From: Lepidodermella squamata
Taxonomy: Eukaryota; Gastrotricha
Direction: 5' to 3'
DNA: 64,000 nt
NCBI GenBank assembly: GCA_047495785.1
Contig: JBLDXI010000009.1
Span: 1,178,001-1,242,000 of the forward strand
Shown here: in pieces, positions 54,013-64,000 of the stretch
How the letters are laid out: each line of letters opens with the position of its first letter
Numbering within the stretch: position 1 is the stretch's first letter
The notes under the pieces: generated by a model
Databases searched by the model: none
Told to the model about the DNA's origin: nothing
What the model saw: the letters and a program-made list of their open reading frames with translations, nothing else
Position numbers and translations under genes: made by a program

Positions 54013-54166
54013 TTATTTAATAATAAACCCTAGAAAATATTATAAGTTTTACTTTCCTCGCACTTTGCTAATAGCGCACTTTTTACGGGGTATTAATAAA
54101 GAAACTATTTCCGCAATCAAGCTTGGATTGATCAATCACAACAAGCATCGAATGCTCATTCAAATT

Positions 54167-56068
54167 TCACGATTTCACCTCTTGTTTTTTATCCTCGTCC
54201 GTAGTTTTGATATCACCTTTGAGCGCTTTATAATCTTTATCTCGCAAAATTTGACGAATACGTTCGACGAGGCCGCTTGAGTCGTTCAGAACCGTTTTGC
54301 CTCCTAGAAAAAAAATTCAATGTTAGGAGTAGAGTAACATTATCGTATGTAACGGACAATCAACGGCGCAGTCTCCGATAAATTTGATAAATAAATCGCA
54401 GAACTTCAACAATTCGGTTCAACGTCCTGCGAATGATCGCAATTCGGTTCAAAATATTTGCGATGACAGGCGAGGATAGCAATGCCATTATTTTGCCTTC
54501 CAGGCCGCCATCATTAGATTGCTGAGTTTGTTCGGATTGTTCGGTTTGCTGAGCAGTTGATCCGCCTCTCTCTTCACGTCGCGAGTTGGAACCTACACAC
54601 GCAAAGAGAGGTGCTTTACAACGCTCTTTTCAAATAGGTGTTTTAGCTAGGCTATGCGTAAATTTCCTAATTCTAACTATCAATTTTAATGAAAAATATC
54701 CAAACCTGTTGTGTTGTTAGTCATGCCATTTATACTTTCGCTGGCATCGTAGTTCTAAATCAAATAAAAGAAAGTAATATCTGATTATTTTTTCACCATA
54801 TATCTTACATCGAGCTCGGCAAAAGCAGAAAGCAGTGCTTTTTGTTGCTCAGTCATTTTGGAAGGAACTCTGATCTTAAGATGAACATAGTGATCGCCAT
54901 GCCCAAAGCTGTGCAGCCGGGGAAGACCTTTATTTGGAAGACGAATTTTGGCATGAGATGACGTCCCGGGTGCAATATTAATGGTAACGTCGCCGTGGAC
55001 ACCTTGAATGCGCTTCGTTCCGCCTAAAACGGCTTGAGCAATAGAAATCGATGCATCCGTGTGTACATCTGCACCGTCGCGTCTGAAATAATCCGACTTT
55101 GCCACCCGAAATGTAACAAATACTTCCTGTTTTCCAACTGTTAGGCGCATACTCTGACCGTCTTCAACACCGGGCGGGACATTGACAGCGACATTGCGCC
55201 TTTGAACGGTCTGGCCTTTCCCATCACACTCTCTACAAGGGTTTCGCACGATTGTTTTACGACCTCTACATTGCCTACACATTGTACGCATAAAAAACGC
55301 TCCGCTAGCAACTGTTTCCATCCCAGTGCCATTACACGAAGGACATTTTATAGGCTTTGATCCGGGCTCAGCCCGTGAACCACCGCACTTTTGACAGTTG
55401 TCGATCAAATTCATTGATAATTGCTTAGTGCATCCTCTTGCTGACTCTTCAAACGTCAGTGTGACGCTCATTTCAGAAGAGGGTCCATGACCAAATAATG
55501 ATTCAGCAAAGCCAGATTGCTGTCCGCCGAAACCTCCGCCGCCACGAAACACGCCCTCGAATTCACCGAATATCTTGCGGAATAACTCCTCGGGATCAAT
55601 ATTTGTATGATATTGCTCGAAACCACTAAAACCACCGGCACCTCCAGGCCCGCGTCCTCCGGCACCAGGGGGAGGAGGCATGTTTGCACCGGCCATACCG
55701 AACTGATCGTACTGGCGCTTTTTGCCTTCATCGGAAAGAACGTCATACGCCTCAGCGAGCTCTTGAAATTTCTTTACAGAATCTGGAGCCTTGTTCGTGT
55801 CAGGGTGATATTGTTTCGCTTTTTGAAAGTAGGCCTGCTTTATTTCCTTCTGAGAAGCAGTCTTGCTAACGCCAAGAACGTCGTAGTAATCTCTTTTCGT
55901 TCCGTATTTATCGCTTGTGTGAATAGACCTAACATGACCAGAAGTTACCGGTTGAAAAGACAGCAAAGCGCATTTGTGAGCAACATGCGATAAATCCCGG
56001 GAAAAGCACTCCACAGCGACGATTCGAGTCAATCTCAACGCAGCTGGCTGCAAACACCGAGTTAACAT
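54167..56068 (-). CDS. DNAJA3: Mitochondrial DnaJ/Hsp40 co-chaperone Tid1 (DNAJA3)
   Basis: J-protein that activates mitochondrial Hsp70 (family knowledge). The start at 56068 follows the acceptor TTCTTTCCAG; a further in-frame ATG at 56107 is intronic or UTR in this view. The presequence [19 protein letters not shown] is Arg-rich and amphipathic. J domain: [20 protein letters not shown] with HPD in QYHPDTN. Gly/Phe linker: [13 protein letters not shown]. Zinc-finger region with four CxxCxGxG-type repeats: [21 protein letters not shown] and CRECDGKG. C-terminal substrate domain: [33 protein letters not shown]. Core exon 56068-54809 ends AELD. A 49-nt exon (54754-54706) then leads to terminal exon A (54592-54360; 513 aa), whereas terminal exon B (54304-54167) is phase-compatible with the core exon directly, so the C-terminus probably varies. 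Confidence 0.95.
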
Positions 56069-58574
56069 GATTCTGGAAAGAATATTGAAAAAGAAGCCAT
56101 TAGCCATTAGCAAATATTATTTGAATGTTTCGGCTTCTGAGACACAGTTGAAGTATTTATGGCGGGTCCTTGACATTATTTGATGCAACCAAGGAGCAAG
56201 GAGTTACAACCAAGTATTGAAATTAGGATGCTTATCTTTACTTAATTTTAAAAGATCTCAGTAAGAAGTAAGAGGTAAGAGAGACGTAGAGAAGGAGAGC
56301 CAAACTGGCGATCGAGTTTTAATTCCACGGAGAGATTGCGGTTTAGATATCTATCTCCGGCAATTTAGATCAAGCTAGATTGCTAACTTTTTAACGATGG
56401 CTTTGCCAGAGGCTCCCAGACAGCCTTGCCCTGCCGGTTTTTCGTGCGAAGAATGTTGCAGAAAGCGCGCGCAAATTTTAGATGAATGTTTTTCAAATTA
56501 TAATTTGTTAGAACAATCAGTGTTTGCTTAAAATTAGAAAATTAAAAAAATTTGAAATTACTGATTAAGTTTTAAAATTATTTCAACTGCAAGCAAGGGT
56601 AGCAATCTGTAGAGCGAATTATTCAAAGTGCCGACTTTTTTCTTGTTACTTTATGCTGCTGGTTAATGGTTAATGCGCAGCCACGAAGAGCAAGAGAGCT
56701 GAAAAAATGCCGATTTTTTGCTGTAGCTGGTACCTTTCTACCTTGTTTGCCACCAATTGTTTAATATTATTCATCGTTCTATATATTCTATATATTTTAC
56801 ATTCCTTGACTGATTCATTACTATGTTATTCACTTGCGTCTTCGTAAAGTTCGCATAGGAATTGATTTTCGTTTTAGCCGCTCTTGATATTCAAGTTTTC
56901 TCATAATTTCTTCATAATTTTACTCGTTGAGAGATATTATGATCATCATCAAATGTGAGGAATGTACACCGTACACCGTTTCTTGTGAGGTGCTGGTAAT
57001 GAATTCTGCGTATCGATTTTCAAGCCGATTTTAATTTCGTTGGTAAAACCGTGCTCTGAGAGAGGTAGATTCAGGTTCGAGGAGCATGGTTCTACGAATG
57101 GAACTGGATGAGAATTTTCGAATTCTGAGGTTTTCATTTATCATAGCAGATTTGAAGCATATAATATGTATAACATTGTTGAGTTTTTAAGTTCATGGAA
57201 TTTCTGCTCAGATGAATTGTAAATTGTAGGCTTTTGCATTATGCTGAACTGATCATTAGAATGATCACGAATATTTTGTCGATGATATTCAGACTTTGGA
57301 ATATTTGAATGTTTGAAGATAAGAATATTTGCGAAGTGCTGATTAACATTCAGGTGTATCTTGGACGAACAACTATTTAAAGAAAACATTCTGAAAGAAA
57401 TGCTTTTCATTCATCTTTACGTGGTGCATGCTGCTCATTTTTCTCTGATTTTTGCCCTAGTTTCATGAATATTCATATTCCTCGAACCTGCTATCATATA
57501 TCATCCGAGCTATCTTAAGCCCTTTAAATTACATCATTCAAGACTGTTTTCGAATACAGTGTCATCTCATAAGAGCGCTTAAATGCAACAAACAATTTCA
57601 CCGTGCGTTGTCCTGGAATGACCAGCATGCGACTGTCGTGCTTGGTTGCTTGGCTCCCCATTTTATAATAGATATTTTCTCGTAATTGTTTGAATCGCGA
57701 TTTATCATTGCCCAAAAATATACCATGAGTTGCCACCGCTCCTTGGAGGAGTAGAATTACCTCAATTATTACAATTCTTCAACGTAACGCTAAATTTGAA
57801 TGTTAAATTTTTTCAGATACTTGATCTAGGGGCTTCGGTTGACAATCACTGTCGTCCCGGATGCATTTTTTAATTTATAAACTTGGTTTGCTGTTTTGAC
57901 ATAATACCCAGCAAGCGGTTACCCATTGTTTACTTAATCATCAGCAGGATCGGCTTTTTAATGCTTTAGTCGATCCCGGTGATTCATGATCTCTTTGATC
58001 GCTGTTCTTGTTGATGGCTCCTCTATTCCGCTGGCAACCTGCCCAAATTTATTTGTTCCCCTGTCTGATGTGAAGGTCGTTGAGCGCGAATCGTGTTTTG
58101 TAATGCTTCGATTCTGCGAACGTAATGAGCGGAGTGTCTGGTTCGGAAAAAAAATAAACTGTTATCGTGAATAGATATTACGTTGAGGCATTCAAGTTAT
58201 TTTATATATATCTCTATTTATGTACTGCGTATTATATTAAGCATTGCGGTATATAGTTATTAATGCCCGCAGCTCTTTGGATCGCATTTCCATATACGGC
58301 AAAGCGCTTGTTGCGTGCATGCAGATAATCAGTGCGTGAATAAGGCCTCGGAGGACTTTAGAACCACATAAATACTTGGTAGGTGTTTCTAATGGCTGTT
58401 CTTGTTTCAATGTTAGCAATTCACCGTCTTTCGCGTTACGTATCGCGTTTATTCATACTAAAAATTGGCCTTACCGCTAACACTTCTCATGTTTTATGGT
58501 TGCATAAATTATTATGACCATTCTTCCTCAATAGGAAATTTATTATTGTCGTCAGCTTATCGTCTTCATTTATC
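56069..58574. other. Divergent intergenic region between Tid1 and coronin
   Basis: 2.5 kb. Open frames on the minus strand (57736-57524, 57410-57141, 57137-56949) have no family similarity and no convincing splicing, so I do not call genes. The strand switch means both promoters should lie here. Confidence 0.45.
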
Positions 58575-60943
58575 ATGGCTCAGTTTGTTCGCCAGTCAAA
58601 ATTTCGACATGTCTTCGGGCAGGCTTTCAAAAAAGAGCAGTGTTTCGATAACGTCCGCATTACTAAGAGTGCTTGGGATGGCCCATTTTGCGCGGCTAAT
58701 CCTAAGTGGCTTGCTTGTCTAAGTGACGCTAATGGATCGTCAGCGTTTTACGTGATTGATTTGAGCAAAACTGGGCGCCTTGACGTCGAAACGCCCATGG
58801 TCAGTGGGCACAAGGGACCAGTTTTGGAGTTGCAATGGTTTGTTGTTTTCATCCTGACGAAATTTCGACGGTTTAATTGCACATTTCCGCTCATTGTTTT
58901 CTAGGTGCCCTCACGATGATGACGTGATAGCGTCGGCCGGCGAGGACTGCGTCGTTAAAGTTTGGCGTATTCCTAGCGAGGGTCTCACTAAGAACCTCAT
59001 CGACCCTGTCGTGAGTTTGTCAGGTCACCAGCGCCGCGTTGGCTCGCTGTGTTGGCATCCTACCGCTGCGAACGTGCTCGTTTCGGCGGGACAAGAAGGC
59101 AGGCTCATTGTGTGGGATGTTTCTAAAGCGCAAGCCACCATTGTGTTTGATCTTCCGGCCTTCGCGCTCAGCATGTCCTTCAATTGCATCGGCTCAAAGT
59201 TGGCCGTTACGTGCAAGGACAAGTTTTTACGCGTTATTGATATCCGCAACAAGAAGATCATTCAGGTCTGCTTTTATTCGGCTGAAGTGACGCATAAAAT
59301 TGAAACAATTAATTTATGAATTAAGGAGGGTCAAGCACATGAGGGCTCGAAGCCGTCTCTTTGCACTTTCATTCGCGACGATCGCATTTTTACAACCGGT
59401 TTCAGTAAAATGAGCAAACGCTGTTTCTCCCTGTGGAATGACGTACGAAATATCAAATGAAAAAAACCTGAAATTTTGCTAACAATGATTTGATTACAGA
59501 AAGACTTGTCGAAGCCGATTATTTCCGATGAAATCGACTCTTCAAACGGAACCTTGTTCCCTTATTACGACTACGATCTTAGCTTGCTGTTTTTGATTGG
59601 CAAGGTTGCTATTGTGGTGCCTACTCAAGACCATCGTAATTTTATTCCAATTTCAGGGCGACTCGCAGATTCGCTATTTCGAAATTACTAACGAGGCTCC
59701 GTTCGTTCACTATTTGAGCTCGTTTTCGTCGAATGAGCCGCAACGAGGCTTCGGTTACATGCCGAAACGAGGCGTCAATGTGACTGTCAATGAAGTTGTC
59801 CGCATCTTTAAAATGCACGCAAAGAACTGGGTCGAAGTGATCCAGTTTATGGTCCCGCGTAAATCGGAAATGTTTCAGGACGATCTGTTCCCTGACACAG
59901 TTTCAGACGAGCCAGCTCTGACTGCTGACCAATGGTTCGCTGGCCAGGACGCAGAGCCGTGTTTGGTATCTATGCGCGAAGTCGGTCAACGTTACGGACC
60001 TGGCAAGCCGTTGCAAAACAGAATTTTATCTTCGGGTTGCGTTCAAGCATCGACCCCGGTTTCACTGCCGCCACTGCCTACCCCGGTCGCTGAACCGAAC
60101 AATCGGTGGTCGACGTTCAGCAACTCGAACAGCGGTTCGACGAACAATTTACAGACGACTGTTAGCGGCGATTCGGCCCACGCCTCTCGCAATCACTCGA
60201 AAGAGCCATCGCCGGCTGCCCAGCTGCCGGTCGCGCCGTCACCGAAGCCGGTCGCTACGCCTCGAATCGCCGAGGTTCCGCATTCGAACGGAAATCACAC
60301 AAACGGATCGTCTTACACCGCGCCTCAGCCAGTTCAATCTAATAACTTGCAAGTTTCTAGCCATACGGACGAAACTGACTCGAGGACATCCCCTGCCATC
60401 CCACCGGTTAGTTTTCAAAATTAGTGCCTGGCGAAACATTGCTAGAAAATCGAAGGAAAATTTCTTTTCATGATTTCTAAATGGCGCTTTTAGAGTTAGC
60501 CATAGCGCGCTTCTGGGCAATGAATTTTAACAAGTCTCATTATATTGTTTCGCTCGTTGATATGTGCTTTGTCTTCTTCTCTCCGCTTCCCTGTTATAAA
60601 GGACTTTGATTTCCATGCCGTTCAAAACGACATAAAAAAACTGAAAATCATCGCAAAAGGGCAAGAGTCGCGTATTAAGTCTGTAGAAGACCGGTGCAGC
60701 CACACGGGTGGCACCACGGCCGACGACTCGTCGCCATCGTCGCTGAACGAACGGCTCGTGTCGGCACTCGCCGAACTCGAGCACCGCATCCACGACCGGT
60801 ACGCGCAGATCATGACGGAGCAAGAGCGGCGCATCAAGATGCTGGAAGAGCGCGTCGCCCGCCTGTCACTCGCCGCCTCGCGCGACGCCGCCGCCTACTA
60901 CGACGGCAATGAGGTTGCTGACGACGATGATGTTCACGTCTGA
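58575..60943 (+). CDS. CORO: Coronin, isoform with the first terminal exon
   Basis: WD40 actin-binding protein that regulates Arp2/3 and cofilin (family knowledge). Exons 58575-58837, 58905-59265, 59326-59442, 59500-59604, 59657-60406 and 60602-60943 give 645 aa. The coronin N-terminal signature is [22 protein letters not shown]-repeat markers include [56 protein letters not shown] and the C-terminal propeller tail [18 protein letters not shown], ending in the coronin [12 protein letters not shown] motif. A Ser/Pro-rich unique region follows. The last exon is a coiled coil: [20 protein letters not shown] and [20 protein letters not shown]. All junctions are in phase. Confidence 0.92.
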
Positions 60944-62072
60944 AACTACCAATACTAAAGTCGTGAAACTCAAGCCCACTCATCAATTTTGTTCCTAAAC
61001 TACTACTAAATATAGCCCAGGCTAGTTGGTTGCGGTGTCAACCGAAATTATTTTTGCTCAAGTTATTTTCTGCCCTGTGTTTTTCGCTCGCTTTTTTCAA
61101 TCAAAACGCACTTTTCCGAATGCACTGCTGCTGGTTTGATACCTTGAACGCATGTTTGCCTCGTGCTGCTTCATTAAGCCGGGCTAAATAACAGCTAGAC
61201 AGTACAATGTAAGACGGTTCTGGTTGGGCGCATAGATGTAGTAGGCTCACTACGGAAAAACAAACACTGCCGTCTGCCAACCAGGCTGCTGCTTCTTCAC
61301 TGCTTTTGTCTGCTTATACGCACATTTCCGCTATATATGTATGTGATGTTGCACCTTTCTATCACGTTTCCATTCAACCGACCCACGCACTGTTTCTCGG
61401 GCCAGGGTTCTGTTTTAGAAACATATGGTGGTTGGGCTTTTGTACACTATCAATAGTATGTTGTATACCTGTATATTTGCTTAATCGGGGCAAAAAATAA
61501 CAGTAATAAATCTGCCGGCTTGAAGTGTTTAGGTAATAGATGGAAATAGGCAATTTGCTGTGGTCTTTTGCGTTGCTCTCTATCCTCCAACCTCCCATTA
61601 CCATAACAAAAATCTTGACGTGAATAAATAACACTACTCAAGTATTTATGTTGTAATCTCGCGTGAATTAATTTGTGTTTTCTTTTCTGTGTGATTTTGA
61701 TAAATGCAGGTTCAAGCTAGTCCACGCACCCCACACCAACAACAACAACAGCAGCAGCCTTCGCCACAACTGCAACAGCAGCTCATCGATACGATTGCCG
61801 GCCTCACCGCCCAACTGACTCAGCTCACGTCGCGCTTCGCCTCGCTCGAGTCGCGCCTCGAAAATGTCGAGAAGCTACTCGTGGCGCAGTCAGCTAGTAG
61901 GAACGACGGCGGAAAAGTCGCTGCCGCCGCCCTGGACAACGCCACACAGGCCGTTTCTTCGCCACCGACCAGCCCCGAGTCAACCAACGAAATTCACCCG
62001 CAGCCTGATAACGAGGTCGAAACTGCTAGCCCTGAAAAAGCCGAACCCGTTAAATCTACGGCTGAATTTTAA
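58575..62072 (+). CDS. CORO: Coronin, isoform with the second, poly-Gln coiled-coil terminal exon
   Basis: The same first five exons join, in phase 0, to a second terminal exon at 61710-62072 (acceptor ATAAATGCAG), giving 652 aa. It reads [16 protein letters not shown] and then a heptad-like [20 protein letters not shown] and [16 protein letters not shown], ending in an acidic Pro/Glu tail. Both terminal exons are coiled coils, so they would give coronins with different oligomerisation ends. Exon skipping over 60602-60943 is the inferred mechanism; which form dominates is unknown. In the 3' UTR a TGTAAATA word overlaps an AATAAA at about 62936-62944. Confidence 0.8.
60944..61709 (+). other. 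Interval between the two coronin terminal exons
   Basis: This is the 3' UTR of the shorter-spaced isoform and intron for the other. No coding similarity seen. Confidence 0.6.
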
Positions 62073-64000
62073 GAGATGATTAGAAAAATCGTAAAAAATG
62101 AGTCGATTTTCAAAATTGCCGCTTCGTCGATGATCGTACGCGTGGTGCTTGCTCTGTAAACTACTCTCGTGGCTATTTTATGTTAAATCTAGCGGAATAT
62201 TTTCGGCGCTTTACCTTTCCCGAATTCGAATGCCAAATCGCTGCGGTAAATAAAATCAGCATAGACACACGCGTATTGTTATTTTCTTGTGATACAGAGG
62301 CTTGCTACGTATTATCACCATGAATATATTCGAGAAAAAATCGCACCAGTAGAGAAACGCATGACACAAATTGCGAGGCAAATTTTTCACTATATTCGCT
62401 ATCTATACATTACGTTTGTTCATCGGTGGTTGTGCGCTGTTGCCCCTCATCAGTTATTACTGTTATTATTTATTTTAGCACTGTCTTATCAGATTCGACC
62501 ACTACCATCATGTTATTGGCTTGCTTCTGATTTCTCCACGTTTTATTTTGAAGCTCTATAATCGCCGTTGCTATTGTAGTTTAATCTATACACGTAATGA
62601 TTTTTTCGATCTTTCTCTTGGGCGCGAGCTTGCTTCAATTCGTTTCTTGAATTTATTTGCGATTGTCGAGCATCACCTTTTCTTCTGTTGTCTTCCGAGC
62701 CTTCTTTTCTACTCAGTTATTACCACTGATTATATTACGCTATTCTACAATTCTACATCGATTCTTACAATAATAACCTTCGCAATTCTCGGTTATTTTC
62801 GTTTTATTCATCATCGATCAGTTGCACAAATTATTCATTCTATAAATTATATGTTTTGCCGCTCCCAAGTCATCGTTTCTAGCTCTTTTTGATTTCGAAG
62901 CCGGAACTTCGGAGTTGAAAGAAACGCGCCGCATGTGTAAATAAAAATCAAGTCGTTCCTGTTTCTTCCTTCTTCTTCAGTTTATCTAAACACGGTGAAG
63001 ACAAGTATATAATATCGATTATTGTAATTATTATTGTAACGATAAAATAACAAAGCGTCGTAGCCAGACTGTTAGCTGTTTTTTTTATCAAGTCTAATAG
63101 CTGATTGTTGTGCAATCATGTTGTGTGTCGGTGTTCAAAAAAGAGTAATAACTACTATCTGTGCTTCCTACCTTTTCGACCGGCTAATTGACAGTAATAA
63201 TTATAATTTGATTTCGCAAAGCATCGAACAGTAATTAACCGTACACCTCATGCCTGGAAAAAATGTTGGCTGTAAAACATACTATTGTGCGCGTGTCATC
63301 GCCACGCTTAACAGCTGAAAAAAAATTACTCAATATAATCCGAATTATTACTTATTTGTTGCTGATGCGTCTATCAAAACCAGTCAACTTTCTTTTCTTT
63401 AATTATTTCTGCTCTGCGTTGTTCTATCATTCGGCTTTGTTACAAACAAGTCCGTGGTCTTTGTCTTAAAACTGCTTGACCGATTATTATTATTATTATT
63501 ATAGAAAGAGAAGCCCGAGTTTTTGAGAATTGACAAGAGAAATCGCACGCCCGCAAAAAAAAACTGCGGAAGGTGAAACTTGATAATAATTTAGTAATTA
63601 TTCATTTAAATTGTAGACGGAAACAATAAAATTGCTAAACGATCAAAAACTGGGTGTTTTTTTGGTTGCGTAACTTTGAAAAAGGCGCGTGTTCCGAAGA
63701 TCGCGTGTCACGTTTGAGGCACGCGAATCTCGCAGTGCAAACGATACGAAGGAAAATGTGGCTGCTGAAACATGTTCGCGCGCTCTAAATACAGTGTGTT
63801 TCTTTCGTTTAAGATGATGGTCAACAAAAGCGCGTCAGCTACGTAAAAGGTTGTGTTGTGTCTGGGCCACAATGCTAATTCTGCTGAGGTGAATGAGCGA
63901 CGAACGAGCGCAGAAACTGTTGGCATGTACTCCACTATGTTTTTGCCTTGTCTATAGAAATTTAGCAGCGGCCCAGCTTTGCCTCTAAACTTCAGCTTCT
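62073..64000. other. Coronin 3' UTR and downstream intergenic sequence
   Basis: AT-rich, with an (ATT)n run near 63483-63502. No gene is supported to the window end. An open minus-strand frame at 63708-63935 has no recognisable content. Confidence 0.45.

Noticed and set aside
56949-57736. Three minus-strand frames between Tid1 and coronin
   Set aside because: No credible splicing between them and no recognisable content; left as intergenic.
62289-62892. Two overlapping plus-strand frames after coronin
   Set aside because: Hydrophobic-looking translation of AT-rich 3' UTR sequence without splice or family support.

Overview
This window is eukaryotic nuclear DNA from an invertebrate animal. 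Genes are split by many introns of about 45-60 nt with GT...AG ends, often ending TTTTCAG, TTCTAG or TAAG. An AG acceptor-like sequence lies just upstream of most start codons, which fits trans-splicing. The proteins are metazoan (nemo-like kinase, CUX/CASP, coronin, class I PITP, FANCJ, Nup188, Ran, Tid1). A nematode or another compact-genome ecdysozoan such as a tardigrade is the best guess, but the lineage cannot be fixed from sequence alone. Exon models below were spliced by eye; for CASP, CUX, PITP, NLK, Ran, Nup188, coronin and Tid1 the exon lengths sum to a multiple of three.

Layout: 1-4.05 kb (minus) holds two tandem HFM1/MER3-type helicase genes: an upstream degenerate copy without the second RecA domain, and a downstream copy that runs off the window and carries an apparent frameshift before the DEAH box. 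4.4-13.9 kb (minus) is one CUX/CASP gene: shared coiled-coil exons, then CUT-repeat exons, then Golgi CASP exons, the same order as in the vertebrate gene. The CUX arm has three CUT repeats but no homeodomain. 13.9-21.0 kb is a gene-free 5' flank full of simple repeats. 21.0-26.3 kb (minus) is FANCJ/BRIP1. 30.1-31.1 kb (plus) is a PITP gene. 31.1-39.2 kb is gene-poor and holds two hairpin MITE-like elements, a tRNA-like relic and one intronless 95-aa orphan gene. 39.2-43.8 kb (minus) is nemo-like kinase; 44.7-45.2 kb (minus) is a secreted GPI-type Ly6 protein.

46.3-56.1 kb is dense: Ran (plus), then a minus-strand string transcribed Tid1/DNAJA3 > Nup188 > a Tantalus/PRR14-like nuclear protein with small gaps, which looks like an operon and brings Ran and Nup188 within 2 kb. 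58.6-62.1 kb (plus) is a coronin gene with two alternative coiled-coil last exons. The rest to 64 kb is 3' UTR and intergenic sequence.
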